Positions 1 through 8,606 of a stretch of 64,000 bases of DNA are shown here, one piece after another; the stretch's first letter is position 1; the number at the start of each line of letters is the position of its first letter. The notes beneath the pieces were generated by a model, which did not search any database, had not been told where the DNA came from, and saw only the letters and a program-made list of their open reading frames with translations. Source of the stretch: Ramlibacter sp. WS9 (lineage in GTDB: Bacteria; Pseudomonadota; Gammaproteobacteria; Burkholderiales; Burkholderiaceae_C); contig NZ_RKMB01000024.1 of NCBI RefSeq assembly GCF_003797765.1, forward strand, positions 34,441 to 98,440, given 5' to 3'. The position numbers were made by a program, and so were the translations under genes.

Positions 1-267
1 ATCCACCACGGCGAGACCATCGGCCTGGTGGTGGAGACCCAGTGCAACTACTTTTCGTCGATCCAGTTCCCGCAGATGGTGGAAGCCGGCCTGCGCGTCG
101 CGCATATGGGCAAGTCCAGTGTGCGGTACGAAGTCGGCCTGTTCGTGCACGGCGAGCCGCTCACGGCGGCCCGCGGCCACTTCATCCACGTCTACGTCGA
201 CCGCGCGACGCGGCGCCCGGCAACGTTGCCGGAGAAACTCAAATCCGTCCTGGAGGCCCTCAAGTGA
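1..267 (+). CDS. acyl-CoA thioesterase, hotdog fold (5' end missing)
   Basis: This is the C-terminal 88 residues of a gene that starts left of the window. The residues IHHGETIGLVVETQCNYF and a following long helix segment (PQMVEAGLRVAHMG) resemble the central helix and strands of the 4-hydroxybenzoyl-CoA thioesterase/YbgC hotdog family, which hydrolyses acyl-CoA thioesters. The usual catalytic Asp region lies outside the window, so the substrate cannot be guessed. Its TGA stop overlaps the GTG start of the nitroreductase by four bases (GTGA), suggesting translational coupling. Confidence 0.75.
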   Translation: MHHGETIGLVVETQCNYFSSIQFPQMVEAGLRVAHMGKSSVRYEVGLFVHGEPLTAARGHFIHVYVDRATRRPATLPEKLKSVLEALK

Positions 268-992
268 GCCAAACCCAAGTCAGCACCGTGGTGGAAGACC
301 CCGGCAGTGTCGATGCCGCGATCGAAAGCCGCTTCTCGTGCCGGGCATTCCTGCGCGACAAGCCGGTGCCGCGCGAAGCCATCGAGGACATGCTGAGCGT
401 GGCGCGCCGCGCGCCGTCGGGGACGAATTGCCAGCCCTGGAAGGTGTACGTGTTGCAAGGCGCCAGCCGCGACGCCCTCGTGGACAAGGTGTGCGCTGCG
501 CATGATGCGATCTACGCCGACCCGTCGCTGGCGGCCCAATACCCCGAAGAGTACGACTACTACCCGGAAAAGTGGGTCTCCCCCTACATCGACCGCCGCC
601 GTGAAAACGGCTGGGGCCTGTACGGGCTGCTCGGTATCGCCAAAGGCGAAAAAGAAAGGATGCACGCCCAGCACCACCGCAACTTCCGCTTCTTCGACGC
701 GCCCGTGGGCTTCATGTTCACCATCGATCGCGTGATGGGGCGGGGTTCCCTGGTGGATTACGGCGCTTTCCTGCAGAACCTGATGGTCGGGGCGCGTGCG
801 CGCGGCCTGCACACCTGCCCCCAGGCGGCATGGAACGGTTTTTCCAAGATCATCCTGCCCCACGTCGGCGCGGGGCCCGACGAGATGCTGGTGTGCGGCA
901 TGTCCCTGGGCTATGCCGACCAGAGCGAAAAGGTGAACACCTTCCACACGCCGCGTGCGCCGGTGGAAGAGTTCACGCACTGGCTGGACTAG
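264..992 (+). CDS. nitroreductase family FMN oxidoreductase
   Basis: This 242-residue protein belongs to the FMN-dependent nitroreductase family. The N-terminal block RFSCRAFLRDKPVPREAIE followed by ARRAPSGTNCQPWKVYVL is the phosphate/FMN-binding signature (R-S-x-R...APS..N.QPW), and the end has the usual GY-x-D tail region. Such enzymes reduce nitroaromatics, quinones or enones with NAD(P)H in the cytoplasm; the real substrate is unknown. GTG at 264 is chosen because it overlaps the stop of the upstream thioesterase (GTGA) and begins just before the conserved domain. The two genes probably form one operon. Confidence 0.82.
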   Translation: MSQTQVSTVVEDPGSVDAAIESRFSCRAFLRDKPVPREAIEDMLSVARRAPSGTNCQPWKVYVLQGASRDALVDKVCAAHDAIYADPSLAAQYPEEYDYYPEKWVSPYIDRRRENGWGLYGLLGIAKGEKERMHAQHHRNFRFFDAPVGFMFTIDRVMGRGSLVDYGAFLQNLMVGARARGLHTCPQAAWNGFSKIILPHVGAGPDEMLVCGMSLGYADQSEKVNTFHTPRAPVEEFTHWLD

Positions 993-1014
993 CTGCGCTC
1001 AGCGCGGCCTGCGC

Positions 1015-1233
1015 TTACCGCTCGAACCGGTAGTCCGGGTTGGAGCGCTCGAACGTGTCGATCTGCCGTTCGGCCTCGTCTTTCGCAACGCCATGGCGCT
1101 GCTGGATGCGCCCAAGCAGTTGGTCGCGCTTGCCGGCGATGACATCGAGGTCGTCGTCGGTGAGCTTGCCCCACTGCTCTTTCACCTTGCCCTTGACCTG
1201 CTTCCAGCTGCCTTCGATACGGTCGTTGTTCAT
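1015..1233 (-). CDS. CsbD family stress-response protein
   Basis: This is a 72-residue hydrophilic protein with the CsbD pattern: MNNDRIEGSWKQVKGKVKE at the start, then WGKLTDDDLDVIAGKRDQLLG and a final helix rich in Glu, Arg and Asp. Members are small, helical, abundant general-stress proteins of unknown biochemical role, first known as a sigma-B-dependent gene of Bacillus. The length is typical. It converges with the nitroreductase (22 bp between stops) and diverges from the transporter at 1374. The conserved N-terminal MNxDxIEGxWKQxKG block fixes the start. Confidence 0.85.
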   Translation of the reverse strand: MNNDRIEGSWKQVKGKVKEQWGKLTDDDLDVIAGKRDQLLGRIQQRHGVAKDEAERQIDTFERSNPDYRFER

Positions 1234-1373
1234 GTGGATCTCCTGAAGTTGATTGCCCGACTCTAGGTTTGCTGCCAGGCACCTTCAGTAGGCCGAGCCG
1301 GAGCGGCGGCGTAGGCGGGTGCCTACGCCATAATCTGCCGTTCTCTTCGCAGAACAAATCCCCGGAGGCTCTT

Positions 1374-2582
1374 TTGTCGATTGCGGGCATACCTGTCGAT
1401 TTCATCCTGTTCGCCCTGACGCTTCTCGGCGTCGCGCTCTTTCACCATCACACGCTCTACGTCGCATTGGCGGGGCTCCTGGTCATTGCGCTGTTCAAGT
1501 TCGTCTTCGGCGATTTTGGCGGCGTGCCGGGCGCGGAGGGCCTCGCGAAACTGGTGGCTCATGAATGGGTCACCCTGGCGAACCTGCTGGGCTTGCTGCT
1601 CGGCTTCGCTCTCTTGTCGGACCACTTCGAACGCAGCGGTGTGCCTGCGCTGCTGCCTCGCTACCTGCCGGACGACTGGAAGGGCGGCTTGTGCCTGCTC
1701 TTGCTGGTGTTTGTCCTGTCGAGCTTCCTGGACAACATCGCCGCGGCAATGATCGGCGGAACCATGGCGGCGGTGCTCTACAAGCGACGTGTTCACATCG
1801 GTTTCCTGGCCGGCATCGTCGCAGCAAGCAATGCCGGCGGCTCAGGCAGCGTCGTGGGCGACACCACCACCACCATGATGTGGATCGCCGGCGTCAGGCC
1901 GGGCCAAGTGTTCGAAGCCTACGTCGCGGCCGTCACGGCCACGCTGATCTTCGGCGTCTTCGCGGCGCGGCAGCAGCACGCATTCCAGCCGATCATGAAG
2001 GACAGCCCGGAGGGCGTCCGGCTGGACGGCTCGCGGCTGGCAATCGTCGCGGTGATCCTGCTGTCGGCAATCGCAGCCAATGTGTTCTTCAACATCAACC
2101 ACCCCGCCGTGTTGAACACCTTGCCCGTGATCGGGCTGGCAGTCTGGGTGGCCATCATCGTCACCGCGCCATGGCGGCGACCGGCCTGGGGCCTCTTGCC
2201 CGAGGCGTTGAAGGGCAGCGTCTTCCTGCTCGCGCTGGTGATGTGCGCGGCGATGATGCCGGTGCAGCACCTGCCGGCCGCGTCATGGCAAACGGCGCTG
2301 GGCCTGGGCTTCGTGAGCGCGGTGTTCGACAACATCCCGCTCACCGCGCTGGCGCTGCGCCAAGGCGGGTACGACTGGGGCTTCCTCGCCTATGCCGTGG
2401 GGTTCGGCGGATCGATGATCTGGTTCGGCTCCTCGGCCGGCGTGGCGCTGTCCAACATCTATCCCGAGGCCCGTTCTGTCGGCGCCTGGCTCAAGGCCGG
2501 CTGGCACATCGCCGTGGCCTATGTCATCGGCTTCTTCGTTCTTCTGCTGGTCCTCGGCTGGCATCCGGACGCCAAACTCTGA
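1374..2582 (+). CDS. ArsB/NhaD superfamily ion transporter (citrate transporter-like)
   Basis: This is an inner-membrane carrier of 402 residues with about 10-12 hydrophobic segments. Two inverted repeats each carry an Asp-Asn motif, SSFLDNIAAAMIGG near residue 125 and SAVFDNIPLTALAL near 325, as in the ArsB/NhaD/citrate-transporter superfamily. A conserved glycine/threonine run (GGSGSVVGDTTTTMM) follows the first. The substrate may be Na+/H+ or a dicarboxylate; sequence alone does not decide. TTG at 1374 is chosen because GGAGG stands five bases before it (1364-1368); the open frame upstream of it is not protein-like. It lies 7 bp before the next gene. Confidence 0.75.
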   Translation: MSIAGIPVDFILFALTLLGVALFHHHTLYVALAGLLVIALFKFVFGDFGGVPGAEGLAKLVAHEWVTLANLLGLLLGFALLSDHFERSGVPALLPRYLPDDWKGGLCLLLLVFVLSSFLDNIAAAMIGGTMAAVLYKRRVHIGFLAGIVAASNAGGSGSVVGDTTTTMMWIAGVRPGQVFEAYVAAVTATLIFGVFAARQQHAFQPIMKDSPEGVRLDGSRLAIVAVILLSAIAANVFFNINHPAVLNTLPVIGLAVWVAIIVTAPWRRPAWGLLPEALKGSVFLLALVMCAAMMPVQHLPAASWQTALGLGFVSAVFDNIPLTALALRQGGYDWGFLAYAVGFGGSMIWFGSSAGVALSNIYPEARSVGAWLKAGWHIAVAYVIGFFVLLLVLGWHPDAKL

Positions 2583-2589
2583 AACCATC

Positions 2590-3570
2590 ATGAAAAAAGC
2601 AAAGATCCTCGTCACTCGGGCCGTCTTCCCCGAGGTCATCGCCCGGCTCGAGCAGTACTTCGAAGTCGAACACAACCAGGCCGATGAAGCCTGGTCGAAA
2701 CAGCAACTGGCTGACAAGTTGCGGGACAAGGTTGGCGCCTTCACGACGGGTGGTGAACGCATCGACGCGGAGGTGCTCGCCGCCGCGTCGCAACTGAAGA
2801 TTTGCGCCAACATGGCAGTGGGCTACAACAACTTCGACGTGCCGGCCATGACGGCGCGCAAAGTGCTGGGGACCAACACGCCTGACGTGCTGACGGAGAC
2901 CACCGCCGACTTCGGCTTCGCGCTGCTGATGGCGACGGCGCGGCGTGTGACCGAGAGCGAGCACTACTTGCGCGACGGCAAGTGGGACCGCTGGAGCTAC
3001 GACATGTTCTCAGGGTCGGACGTCCATGGGAGCACGCTGGGCATCCTGGGCATGGGCCGAATCGGCCAGGGCATCGCGCGGCGTGGCGCCCATGGCTTCG
3101 GCATGAACGTCGTTTATCACAACCGCTCGCGTCTTTCGCCGGAGCTCGAAGCGGAGTGCAAGGCACGTTACGTTGCCAAGGACGAACTGCTGAAGACGGC
3201 CGATCATCTGGTGCTGGTGCTGCCTTATTCCGCGCAATCGCACCACACGATCGGTGCGCCGGAGCTTGCGCTGATGAAGCCCACGGCGAACCTCGTCAAC
3301 ATCGCGCGCGGCGGCATCGTGGACGATGCGGCCTTGGCTGCGGCCCTGCGCGAGAAAAGGATTGCAGCGGCAGGCCTCGACGTCTTCGAAGGCGAGCCCA
3401 AGGTCCACCCCGACCTGCTCACGGTGCCCAACGTCGTCCTGACGCCGCACATCGCCAGCGCCACGGTGCCCACGCGAAAGGCGATGGCCAACCTGGCCGC
3501 GGACAACCTCATCGGCTTCCTGGTGCAGGGCAAGGCGCTCAACCCGCTGAACCCGGAAGCATTGGCCTGA
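2590..3570 (+). CDS. D-2-hydroxyacid dehydrogenase (glyoxylate/hydroxypyruvate reductase type)
   Basis: This NAD(P)-dependent enzyme of 326 residues interconverts 2-oxo and D-2-hydroxy acids. It shows the Rossmann dinucleotide motif GILGMGRIGQGIARRG (about residue 150) and the three catalytic landmarks of the family: Arg in NIARGGIVDD (about 237), Glu in FEGEP (about 265) and His in LTPHIASAT (about 285). Overall it resembles glyoxylate/hydroxypyruvate reductases (GhrB-like). ATG at 2590 starts directly before MKKAKILVTR, the typical first strand. Spacing of 7 bp upstream and 2 bp downstream suggests an operon with the transporter and rmuC. Confidence 0.85.
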   Translation: MKKAKILVTRAVFPEVIARLEQYFEVEHNQADEAWSKQQLADKLRDKVGAFTTGGERIDAEVLAAASQLKICANMAVGYNNFDVPAMTARKVLGTNTPDVLTETTADFGFALLMATARRVTESEHYLRDGKWDRWSYDMFSGSDVHGSTLGILGMGRIGQGIARRGAHGFGMNVVYHNRSRLSPELEAECKARYVAKDELLKTADHLVLVLPYSAQSHHTIGAPELALMKPTANLVNIARGGIVDDAALAAALREKRIAAAGLDVFEGEPKVHPDLLTVPNVVLTPHIASATVPTRKAMANLAADNLIGFLVQGKALNPLNPEALA

Positions 3571-3572
3571 TC

Positions 3573-4910
3573 TTGGAACTCTGGCTCATCATCGCCCTCG
3601 CCATCGCCAACCTGGCACTGGTTTTCATGGTTCTCATGCGCAAGCCGCCGGTCAACGAGGCTGCGCGAGCGGAGCTGTTGGCCGCCAACGAGCGGATGGA
3701 GCGCGAGCTGCGGCGCGAGATCAGCGAGTCTTCACGCGGCGCGCGGACCGAGCTGACCCACACGCTGGCCACATTCCAGGAGGCGCTGGTCAAACAGGGC
3801 GCCGAGGCCACGCGCACGCAAAACACACAGATCGACGCGTTCGCCCAGCAATTGACGCTATTGCAAAAGTCTTTGTCCGACACCTTGGTGACGCAGCTCC
3901 AGAACGTCAGCGAATCCAACGCGCGCCGCATGGTCGAAGTGCGCGAGACGCTGGAAGCCCAGTTGTCGCAACTGCAGCAGAGCAACACCGCCAAGCTGGA
4001 CGAGATGCGCAAGACGGTGGACGAGAAGCTGCAGACCACGCTTGAGACGCGCCTGGGCGAAAGCTTCAAGCAGGTGGCGGACCGGCTGGAGCAGGTGCAC
4101 AAGGGCCTGGGTGAAATGCAGACGCTGGCGCAGGGCGTGGGCGACCTGCAGCGCGTGCTGACCAACGTCAAGACGCGCGGCATGTTCGGTGAAGTGCAAC
4201 TCGAAGCCTTGCTGGAACAGGTCCTGACGCCCGAGCAGTACGGCAAGCAGGTGGAGACCAAGCCGCGCAGCAACCAACGTGTCGACTTCGCGATCCGCTT
4301 TCCCGGCCGCAGCGCCGACGGCACGCCGGTGTGGTTGCCGGTCGACGCGAAATTTCCGCGCGACGACTATGAGCGCCTCCTGGACGCACAGGACCGCGCC
4401 GACCCGGCCGCCGCCGACATCGCGGCGCGTGCGCTCGAAGCACGCATCCGCACCGAAGCCAAGTCGATCGCCGACAGCTACCTGTGCCCGCCGCAGACCA
4501 CCGACTTCGCGATCCTGTTCCTGCCGATCGAAAGCCTCTACGCCGAAGTGCTGCGCCGACCGGGCCTCATGGATGGCCTGCAGCGCGACTACCGCGTGAC
4601 GCTGGCGGGGCCGACGACGCTGCTCGCGATGCTGAACAGCCTGCACATGGGCTTTCGCACACTGGCGCTCGAACAGCAGGCGTCCGAAGTCTGGAAGGTG
4701 TTGGGCGCGGTCAAGACCGAGTTCGAGCGTTACGGCACCTGGGTCGACAAGATTCGCGAACAGGTGCGCAAGGCCTCGGATACGCTGGACACCGCTTCGA
4801 CGCGGACCAACCAGATGCGCCGCGCGCTCAAGGTCGTGGAAGCGTTGCCGGAAGCCCAGGCACAGGCGTTGCTGCCGCTGACGCAGGAAGGGGACGATCC
4901 CGGTCCATGA
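3573..4910 (+). CDS. rmuC: DNA recombination protein RmuC
   Basis: This is a 445-residue RmuC homologue, a membrane-anchored predicted nuclease that limits inversions at short inverted repeats in E. coli. It has one N-terminal transmembrane helix (about residues 3-22), a long coiled coil (about 30-200) and the RmuC domain with the motifs RGMFGEVQLEALLEQVL, PVDAKFPRDDYERLLDAQ and a PTTLLAMLNSLHMGF block. The most plausible start is TTG at 3573, which puts the hydrophobic anchor at the N-terminus and lies two bases after the upstream stop. Its stop overlaps the next ATG (ATGA). Confidence 0.9.
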   Translation: MELWLIIALAIANLALVFMVLMRKPPVNEAARAELLAANERMERELRREISESSRGARTELTHTLATFQEALVKQGAEATRTQNTQIDAFAQQLTLLQKSLSDTLVTQLQNVSESNARRMVEVRETLEAQLSQLQQSNTAKLDEMRKTVDEKLQTTLETRLGESFKQVADRLEQVHKGLGEMQTLAQGVGDLQRVLTNVKTRGMFGEVQLEALLEQVLTPEQYGKQVETKPRSNQRVDFAIRFPGRSADGTPVWLPVDAKFPRDDYERLLDAQDRADPAAADIAARALEARIRTEAKSIADSYLCPPQTTDFAILFLPIESLYAEVLRRPGLMDGLQRDYRVTLAGPTTLLAMLNSLHMGFRTLALEQQASEVWKVLGAVKTEFERYGTWVDKIREQVRKASDTLDTASTRTNQMRRALKVVEALPEAQAQALLPLTQEGDDPGP

Positions 4911-6067
4911 GCGGCGGCCTCAACACGGCACTTGCTCGCCTGATCGCCGGTCAAATTTTTCTGCACGCCTGCATGGCCGGCATGCGGATGGCGGCGCCGC
5001 TGCTGGCACTGCGGCAGGGCCATAGCGAGGCCGCGGTGGGCGTGCTGCTCGCGCTGTTCGCCCTGACGCAGGTGTTCCTCGCACTCCCCGCCGGCCGGTT
5101 CGCGGACCGCTACGGGTTGAAGCGCCCAATGGGCTTTTCCGTCATCGCGGCAGTGGTGGGCGCGGGCATTGCGGTCGCGTTTCCGGTTTTTCCCGTCCTG
5201 TGTGTGGCGGCGCTGCTCACCGGCGGCGCCACCGGCGCGGCTTCCATCGCGCTGCAGCGGCATGTCGGCCGGGCGGCACAGAACACGACCGAGCTCAAGC
5301 AGGTGTTTTCGTGGCTGGCCATCGGCCCGGCCGTCTCCAACTTCGTCGGTCCGTTCGCCGCCGGCTTGATGATCGACCACGCGGGCTTCCGCGCCGCCTT
5401 TCTGCTGCTGGCGTTGTTGCCCCTGGTCGCGTGGCTGTGGGTGCGAAAAACCGTCGAACTGCCGCCCGTGATCCGGCCGGAAGGCACGTCGCATGGCACC
5501 GCCTGGAACCTGCTGCGCGAACCGATGTTCCGCCGGCTGCTGCTGGTGAACTGGCTGCTCTCGTCGTGCTGGGACGTTCACACGTTCGTCGTGCCGGTGC
5601 TGGGTCATGAGCGCGGGCTGTCCGCGTCGGTGATCGGCGCCATCCTGGGCGCATTCGCCGTGGCGGCGGCGCTGGTACGGCTTGCACTGCCGATGATCGC
5701 TGCGCACCTGCGGGAGTGGGCGGTCGTCGCGGGCTCCATGGCGGCAACGGCCGTGCTCTTCGCCGTCTATCCGTTCCTCCACTCGCCGCTGGCCATGGGC
5801 GCATGTTCGGTCCTGCTGGGGATCGCGTTGGGCGTGGTGCAGCCGATGATCATGAGCACGCTGCACCAGATCACGCCCGAGGCCCGTCACGGCGAAGCCG
5901 TGGCGCTGCGGATCATGGCCATCAACGCGGCCAGCGTCGCCATGCCCATGCTCTTCGGCGTGGCCGGCGCCGTGATCGGCATTTCCGGCGTGTTCTGGGC
6001 CGTGGGCCTGCTGGTGGGCGCGGGCACGCGCCTGGCCTACGGCCTCAAAGCCGATAGAACCCCTTGA
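4907..6067 (+). CDS. MFS family transporter
   Basis: This 386-residue inner-membrane protein of the major facilitator superfamily has about 12 predicted transmembrane helices. The loop between helices 2 and 3 has the signature-like AGRFADRYGLKRPM (G-x3-D-R-x-G-R-K type), and a charged loop near residue 190 separates the halves. No substrate can be named from sequence. The start ATG overlaps the rmuC stop by four bases. Its 3' end overlaps the convergent LOG-family gene by 23 bp. Confidence 0.8.
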   Translation: MSGGLNTALARLIAGQIFLHACMAGMRMAAPLLALRQGHSEAAVGVLLALFALTQVFLALPAGRFADRYGLKRPMGFSVIAAVVGAGIAVAFPVFPVLCVAALLTGGATGAASIALQRHVGRAAQNTTELKQVFSWLAIGPAVSNFVGPFAAGLMIDHAGFRAAFLLLALLPLVAWLWVRKTVELPPVIRPEGTSHGTAWNLLREPMFRRLLLVNWLLSSCWDVHTFVVPVLGHERGLSASVIGAILGAFAVAAALVRLALPMIAAHLREWAVVAGSMAATAVLFAVYPFLHSPLAMGACSVLLGIALGVVQPMIMSTLHQITPEARHGEAVALRIMAINAASVAMPMLFGVAGAVIGISGVFWAVGLLVGAGTRLAYGLKADRTP

Positions 6068-6911
6068 TGATGTCCCAGGCCTTTTCCGGGTCGTCGGCGT
6101 ACTGGAACAGGTCCAGGTCGGCGGCGGAGATGACGCCTTCCTCGATCAGCACGTCGAAATTGATCAGGCGCTTCCAGTAGTCGGTGCCGAACAGCACGAT
6201 GGGCACCTGCTTGGACTTGCGGGTCTGCACCAGTGTGATCACTTCGAACAACTCGTCCAGCGTGCCGAAGCCGCCGGGGAAGGCCACCAGGGCCTTGGCG
6301 CGCATCATGAAATGCATCTTGCGCAGCGCGAAATAGTGGAACTTGAAGGACAGCGCCGGCGTGACGTACGGGTTCGCGGCCTCTTCCATGGGCAGCGCGA
6401 TCGACAGTCCCACGCTGATGCCGTCGCCCTCGTGCGCGCCGCGGTTGGCGGCTTGCATGATGCCCGGCCCGCCGCCGGTGCAGATGAAGAGCATGTCGGC
6501 GGGCTCCTTGCCCGCGCTGTAGTGCGCCACCAGTTTGCCGAAGGCCCGCGCTTTCTCGTAGTAGTGGGCATTGCGGGCCAGCGCGTGGGCGCGGCGGATC
6601 TGCACTTCGTCTTTCGTCGCCTCGGCGGCGGCGACCATGGCGGCGGAGTCCTCTTCGCTGCGAAAGCGTGCGCTACCGAAGACGACGATGGTGTTCTCGA
6701 TGCCCATGGCCTGCTGTTCGAGGTCGGGCTTGAGGAGTTCGAGCTGGAAGCGGATGCCGCGCGTTTCGCGGCGCAGCAGGAATTCCGGATCGGCGAAAGC
6801 GAGGCGCCCCGCGTCCGGATCGAGGGGAAGCCCTTCGCTGGCGTGAGCCTGAAGCGTGGCCCAGGCGTCGGCCAGGCGGGGGTTGTGGATGTTGCGGGTG
6901 GATGAAGCCAT
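6045..6911 (-). CDS. TIGR00730/LOG family protein (cytokinin-riboside phosphoribohydrolase-like)
   Basis: This is a 288-residue member of the LOG family, once called lysine decarboxylase-like. It has the two nucleotide-handling motifs GGGPGIMQAANRGAHEG (about residue 145) and FPGGFGTLDELFEV (about 222), the PGGxGTxxE signature. Characterised relatives cleave nucleoside monophosphates to base plus ribose 5-phosphate. An N-terminal extension of about 60 residues puts it in the longer subgroup common in proteobacteria. The gene converges on the MFS gene with a 23-bp overlap of coding ends. The biological substrate here is not known. Confidence 0.85.
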   Translation of the reverse strand: MASSTRNIHNPRLADAWATLQAHASEGLPLDPDAGRLAFADPEFLLRRETRGIRFQLELLKPDLEQQAMGIENTIVVFGSARFRSEEDSAAMVAAAEATKDEVQIRRAHALARNAHYYEKARAFGKLVAHYSAGKEPADMLFICTGGGPGIMQAANRGAHEGDGISVGLSIALPMEEAANPYVTPALSFKFHYFALRKMHFMMRAKALVAFPGGFGTLDELFEVITLVQTRKSKQVPIVLFGTDYWKRLINFDVLIEEGVISAADLDLFQYADDPEKAWDIIKGFYRL

Positions 6912-6986
6912 GGCTACATTCTGCGGCTATTCGGGATGGTTCTCCGCTATCCTTGCCATCCAAAGAAAGTAACGTGGGGACTGCAG

Positions 6987-7652
6987 TTGCACCAGAGATA
7001 TTACGTCCTGCTGGAGGGCCGTAAAGTCGGGCCGTACGACCGGCGGACGGTCGTCGGAATGCGGATCAAGGAGACATTGACGAGCGAGCACGTGCTGATC
7101 GGCACGGACGGCTCCCAGTTGACCGTGGCCGACCTGATCGGCCAGCAGGGGCCTGCATCCACCTTCAACCCCGACCGCAGCAGCAGCTTTTCGGTGGTGC
7201 GCGCGAGGTTCACGGCCGCGTTGCTCGAGGTGCAGGGACCGGGCGCCCGCATTCCCCGGTTCAAGGACGAAGTCGAAGTCCGTGTGCAGGGCGATGTCCT
7301 GCGGATTGCGGGCCGGTTCCGTCGCGGTCTGGGCTGGAAGGACGGGCGGGTCAAGCTGGCGCTGAACGACGTGGTTCATGCCCGGATCAGGGGCTCGCAA
7401 GTCGATCTGTGGATGCGGCCCGCAAAGGCCGGCGGGCCGATGCAACGCGTCTGCATGCAACTCTTCACGCCGGAAGCGGCGGGGGAACTGGTCGAGTGGC
7501 TGCCGGCAGCGACGCCCTGGCCTGAAGCCGCTCCAGCGGCAATCGGTGCCGACCACAGGATGCTCTGGCTGTCGGGGTTGGGACTGGCCGTCTTCGTGGT
7601 GGTGCTGGTGGTTCTGATCCTGGTCGTGCTGCTGCAGCGGCGCGTTTATTAG
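6987..7652 (+). CDS. membrane-anchored protein with GYF_2-like N-terminus
   Basis: This protein of about 221 residues is of unknown function. The first 50 residues (RYYVLLEGRKVGPYDRRT ... TVADLIG) look like a GYF_2/DUF4339 domain, a small fold that often binds proline-rich peptides. A middle beta-rich region follows, and the C-terminus is a single long hydrophobic helix (about 190-215) ending in RRVY, so it is probably a tail-anchored inner-membrane protein. TTG at 6987 is preferred since GGGGA lies six bases before it and the alignment with GYF_2 begins there. The TAG stop is the first three bases of an intergenic repeat. Confidence 0.55.
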   Translation: MHQRYYVLLEGRKVGPYDRRTVVGMRIKETLTSEHVLIGTDGSQLTVADLIGQQGPASTFNPDRSSSFSVVRARFTAALLEVQGPGARIPRFKDEVEVRVQGDVLRIAGRFRRGLGWKDGRVKLALNDVVHARIRGSQVDLWMRPAKAGGPMQRVCMQLFTPEAAGELVEWLPAATPWPEAAPAAIGADHRMLWLSGLGLAVFVVVLVVLILVVLLQRRVY

Positions 7653-7720
7653 GAGCCCCCACGGGCTACGCCCTGCCCCCTCAGGGGGCGCAGCCGTCTA
7701 GGGGCGGCCCGTCGACGGCT
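7650..7720. repeat. 71-bp GC-rich intergenic repeat, copy 1
   Basis: This 71-bp element differs from the copy at 49961-50031 at a single position (A or G at the tenth base from the start of the line ACGGGCTACG). It contains nested inverted repeats: GGGCT/GCCC near the start, GCCCCCT/AGGGGGC in the middle and GCCGTC...GACGGC at the end. In both copies it starts with TAG, which is the stop codon of the preceding gene. It may fold as a transcript-end structure, but no U-tract follows. Confidence 0.8.
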
Positions 7721-7727
7721 GGAGCCG

Positions 7728-8606
7728 CTACAGCGCAAGGGCGAGTGCAAGCGGCACGAACAGCACCGCGAGCGCGTTGCCCAGCAAGATCATCGCCGCG
7801 ACTTTTTCCGGCTCCTGGCGATAGCGTTCCGCCAGCAGGAACTGCATCACCGCCGGTGGGAGCGAGCCGAACAGGATCAATTGCCCCTTCGAGGCGCCGG
7901 TGAGGCCCAGCGCCCAGACCAGCGGCAACGCCAGGGCCAGGCCGATGATCGGCCGGGCGAAGGCGCCCAGCAGTCCGCGCGGCACGTCCTGCCGGCGCAG
8001 TGCGGTGAGCCGCACGCCCAGCGCGAACAGCATCAGCGGCAGCATCGCCTCACCCATGATCTTGAGGCCGGTGAACAACATGTCGGGCGGGCGCACGCCG
8101 CTGGCGGCGCTGGCGAATCCCAGGGCCGTGGCGATCATCAACGGGCTCAGCAGCAAATCGCGCGTGCGGGCGTGAGCGCTCGTGATCCGTGCGCCCAGCG
8201 AGAAATGGATCAGGTTGCTGATGGAAAACAACGCCACTGCCGCGCCAAAGCTTTCCGCGCCGAAGGCCAGCAGCGCCAGGGGCAGGCCCATGTTGCCGCA
8301 ATTGTTGAACATCACCACCGGTACGAGCGTGCGCGGCTGCGTGTGTGTGGCACGCGAGAGCAGCCAACCCACAGCGCCGCTGCCCAGGATCAAGATCGCA
8401 CCGCCGGCAAGCAGCACGGCATGGTCGCCAAGACGGAAATCCTTGGCCGCGAGCGCCGTGTAGACCAGCGCTGGGGCCAGCACGTCGAGCACGATCCGGT
8501 TGAACGAGCTGAGATCGGGCCGCGTGCGCCGGCCGTAGAAAAACCCGATGGCGACGATCAGAAAGACCGGCACGATGACCTGGGCGATGCGGGCAGCCAG
8601 TTCCAT
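7728..8606 (-). CDS. AEC family transporter (auxin efflux carrier-like)
   Basis: This is a 292-residue inner-membrane carrier of the AEC (PF03547) family with about 10 hydrophobic segments in two halves. The family landmarks are VLDVLAPALVYTALA near residue 45, the FNNCGNMGLPLALLAFG motif near 105 and LPPAVMQFLLAERY near 255. Bacterial relatives move malonate, malate or similar organic acids; the cargo here is unknown. Its ATG overlaps the stop of the gene at 8606-9406 by one base (TGATG), so the two are likely co-translated. Confidence 0.85.
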   Translation of the reverse strand: MELAARIAQVIVPVFLIVAIGFFYGRRTRPDLSSFNRIVLDVLAPALVYTALAAKDFRLGDHAVLLAGGAILILGSGAVGWLLSRATHTQPRTLVPVVMFNNCGNMGLPLALLAFGAESFGAAVALFSISNLIHFSLGARITSAHARTRDLLLSPLMIATALGFASAASGVRPPDMLFTGLKIMGEAMLPLMLFALGVRLTALRRQDVPRGLLGAFARPIIGLALALPLVWALGLTGASKGQLILFGSLPPAVMQFLLAERYRQEPEKVAAMILLGNALAVLFVPLALALAL

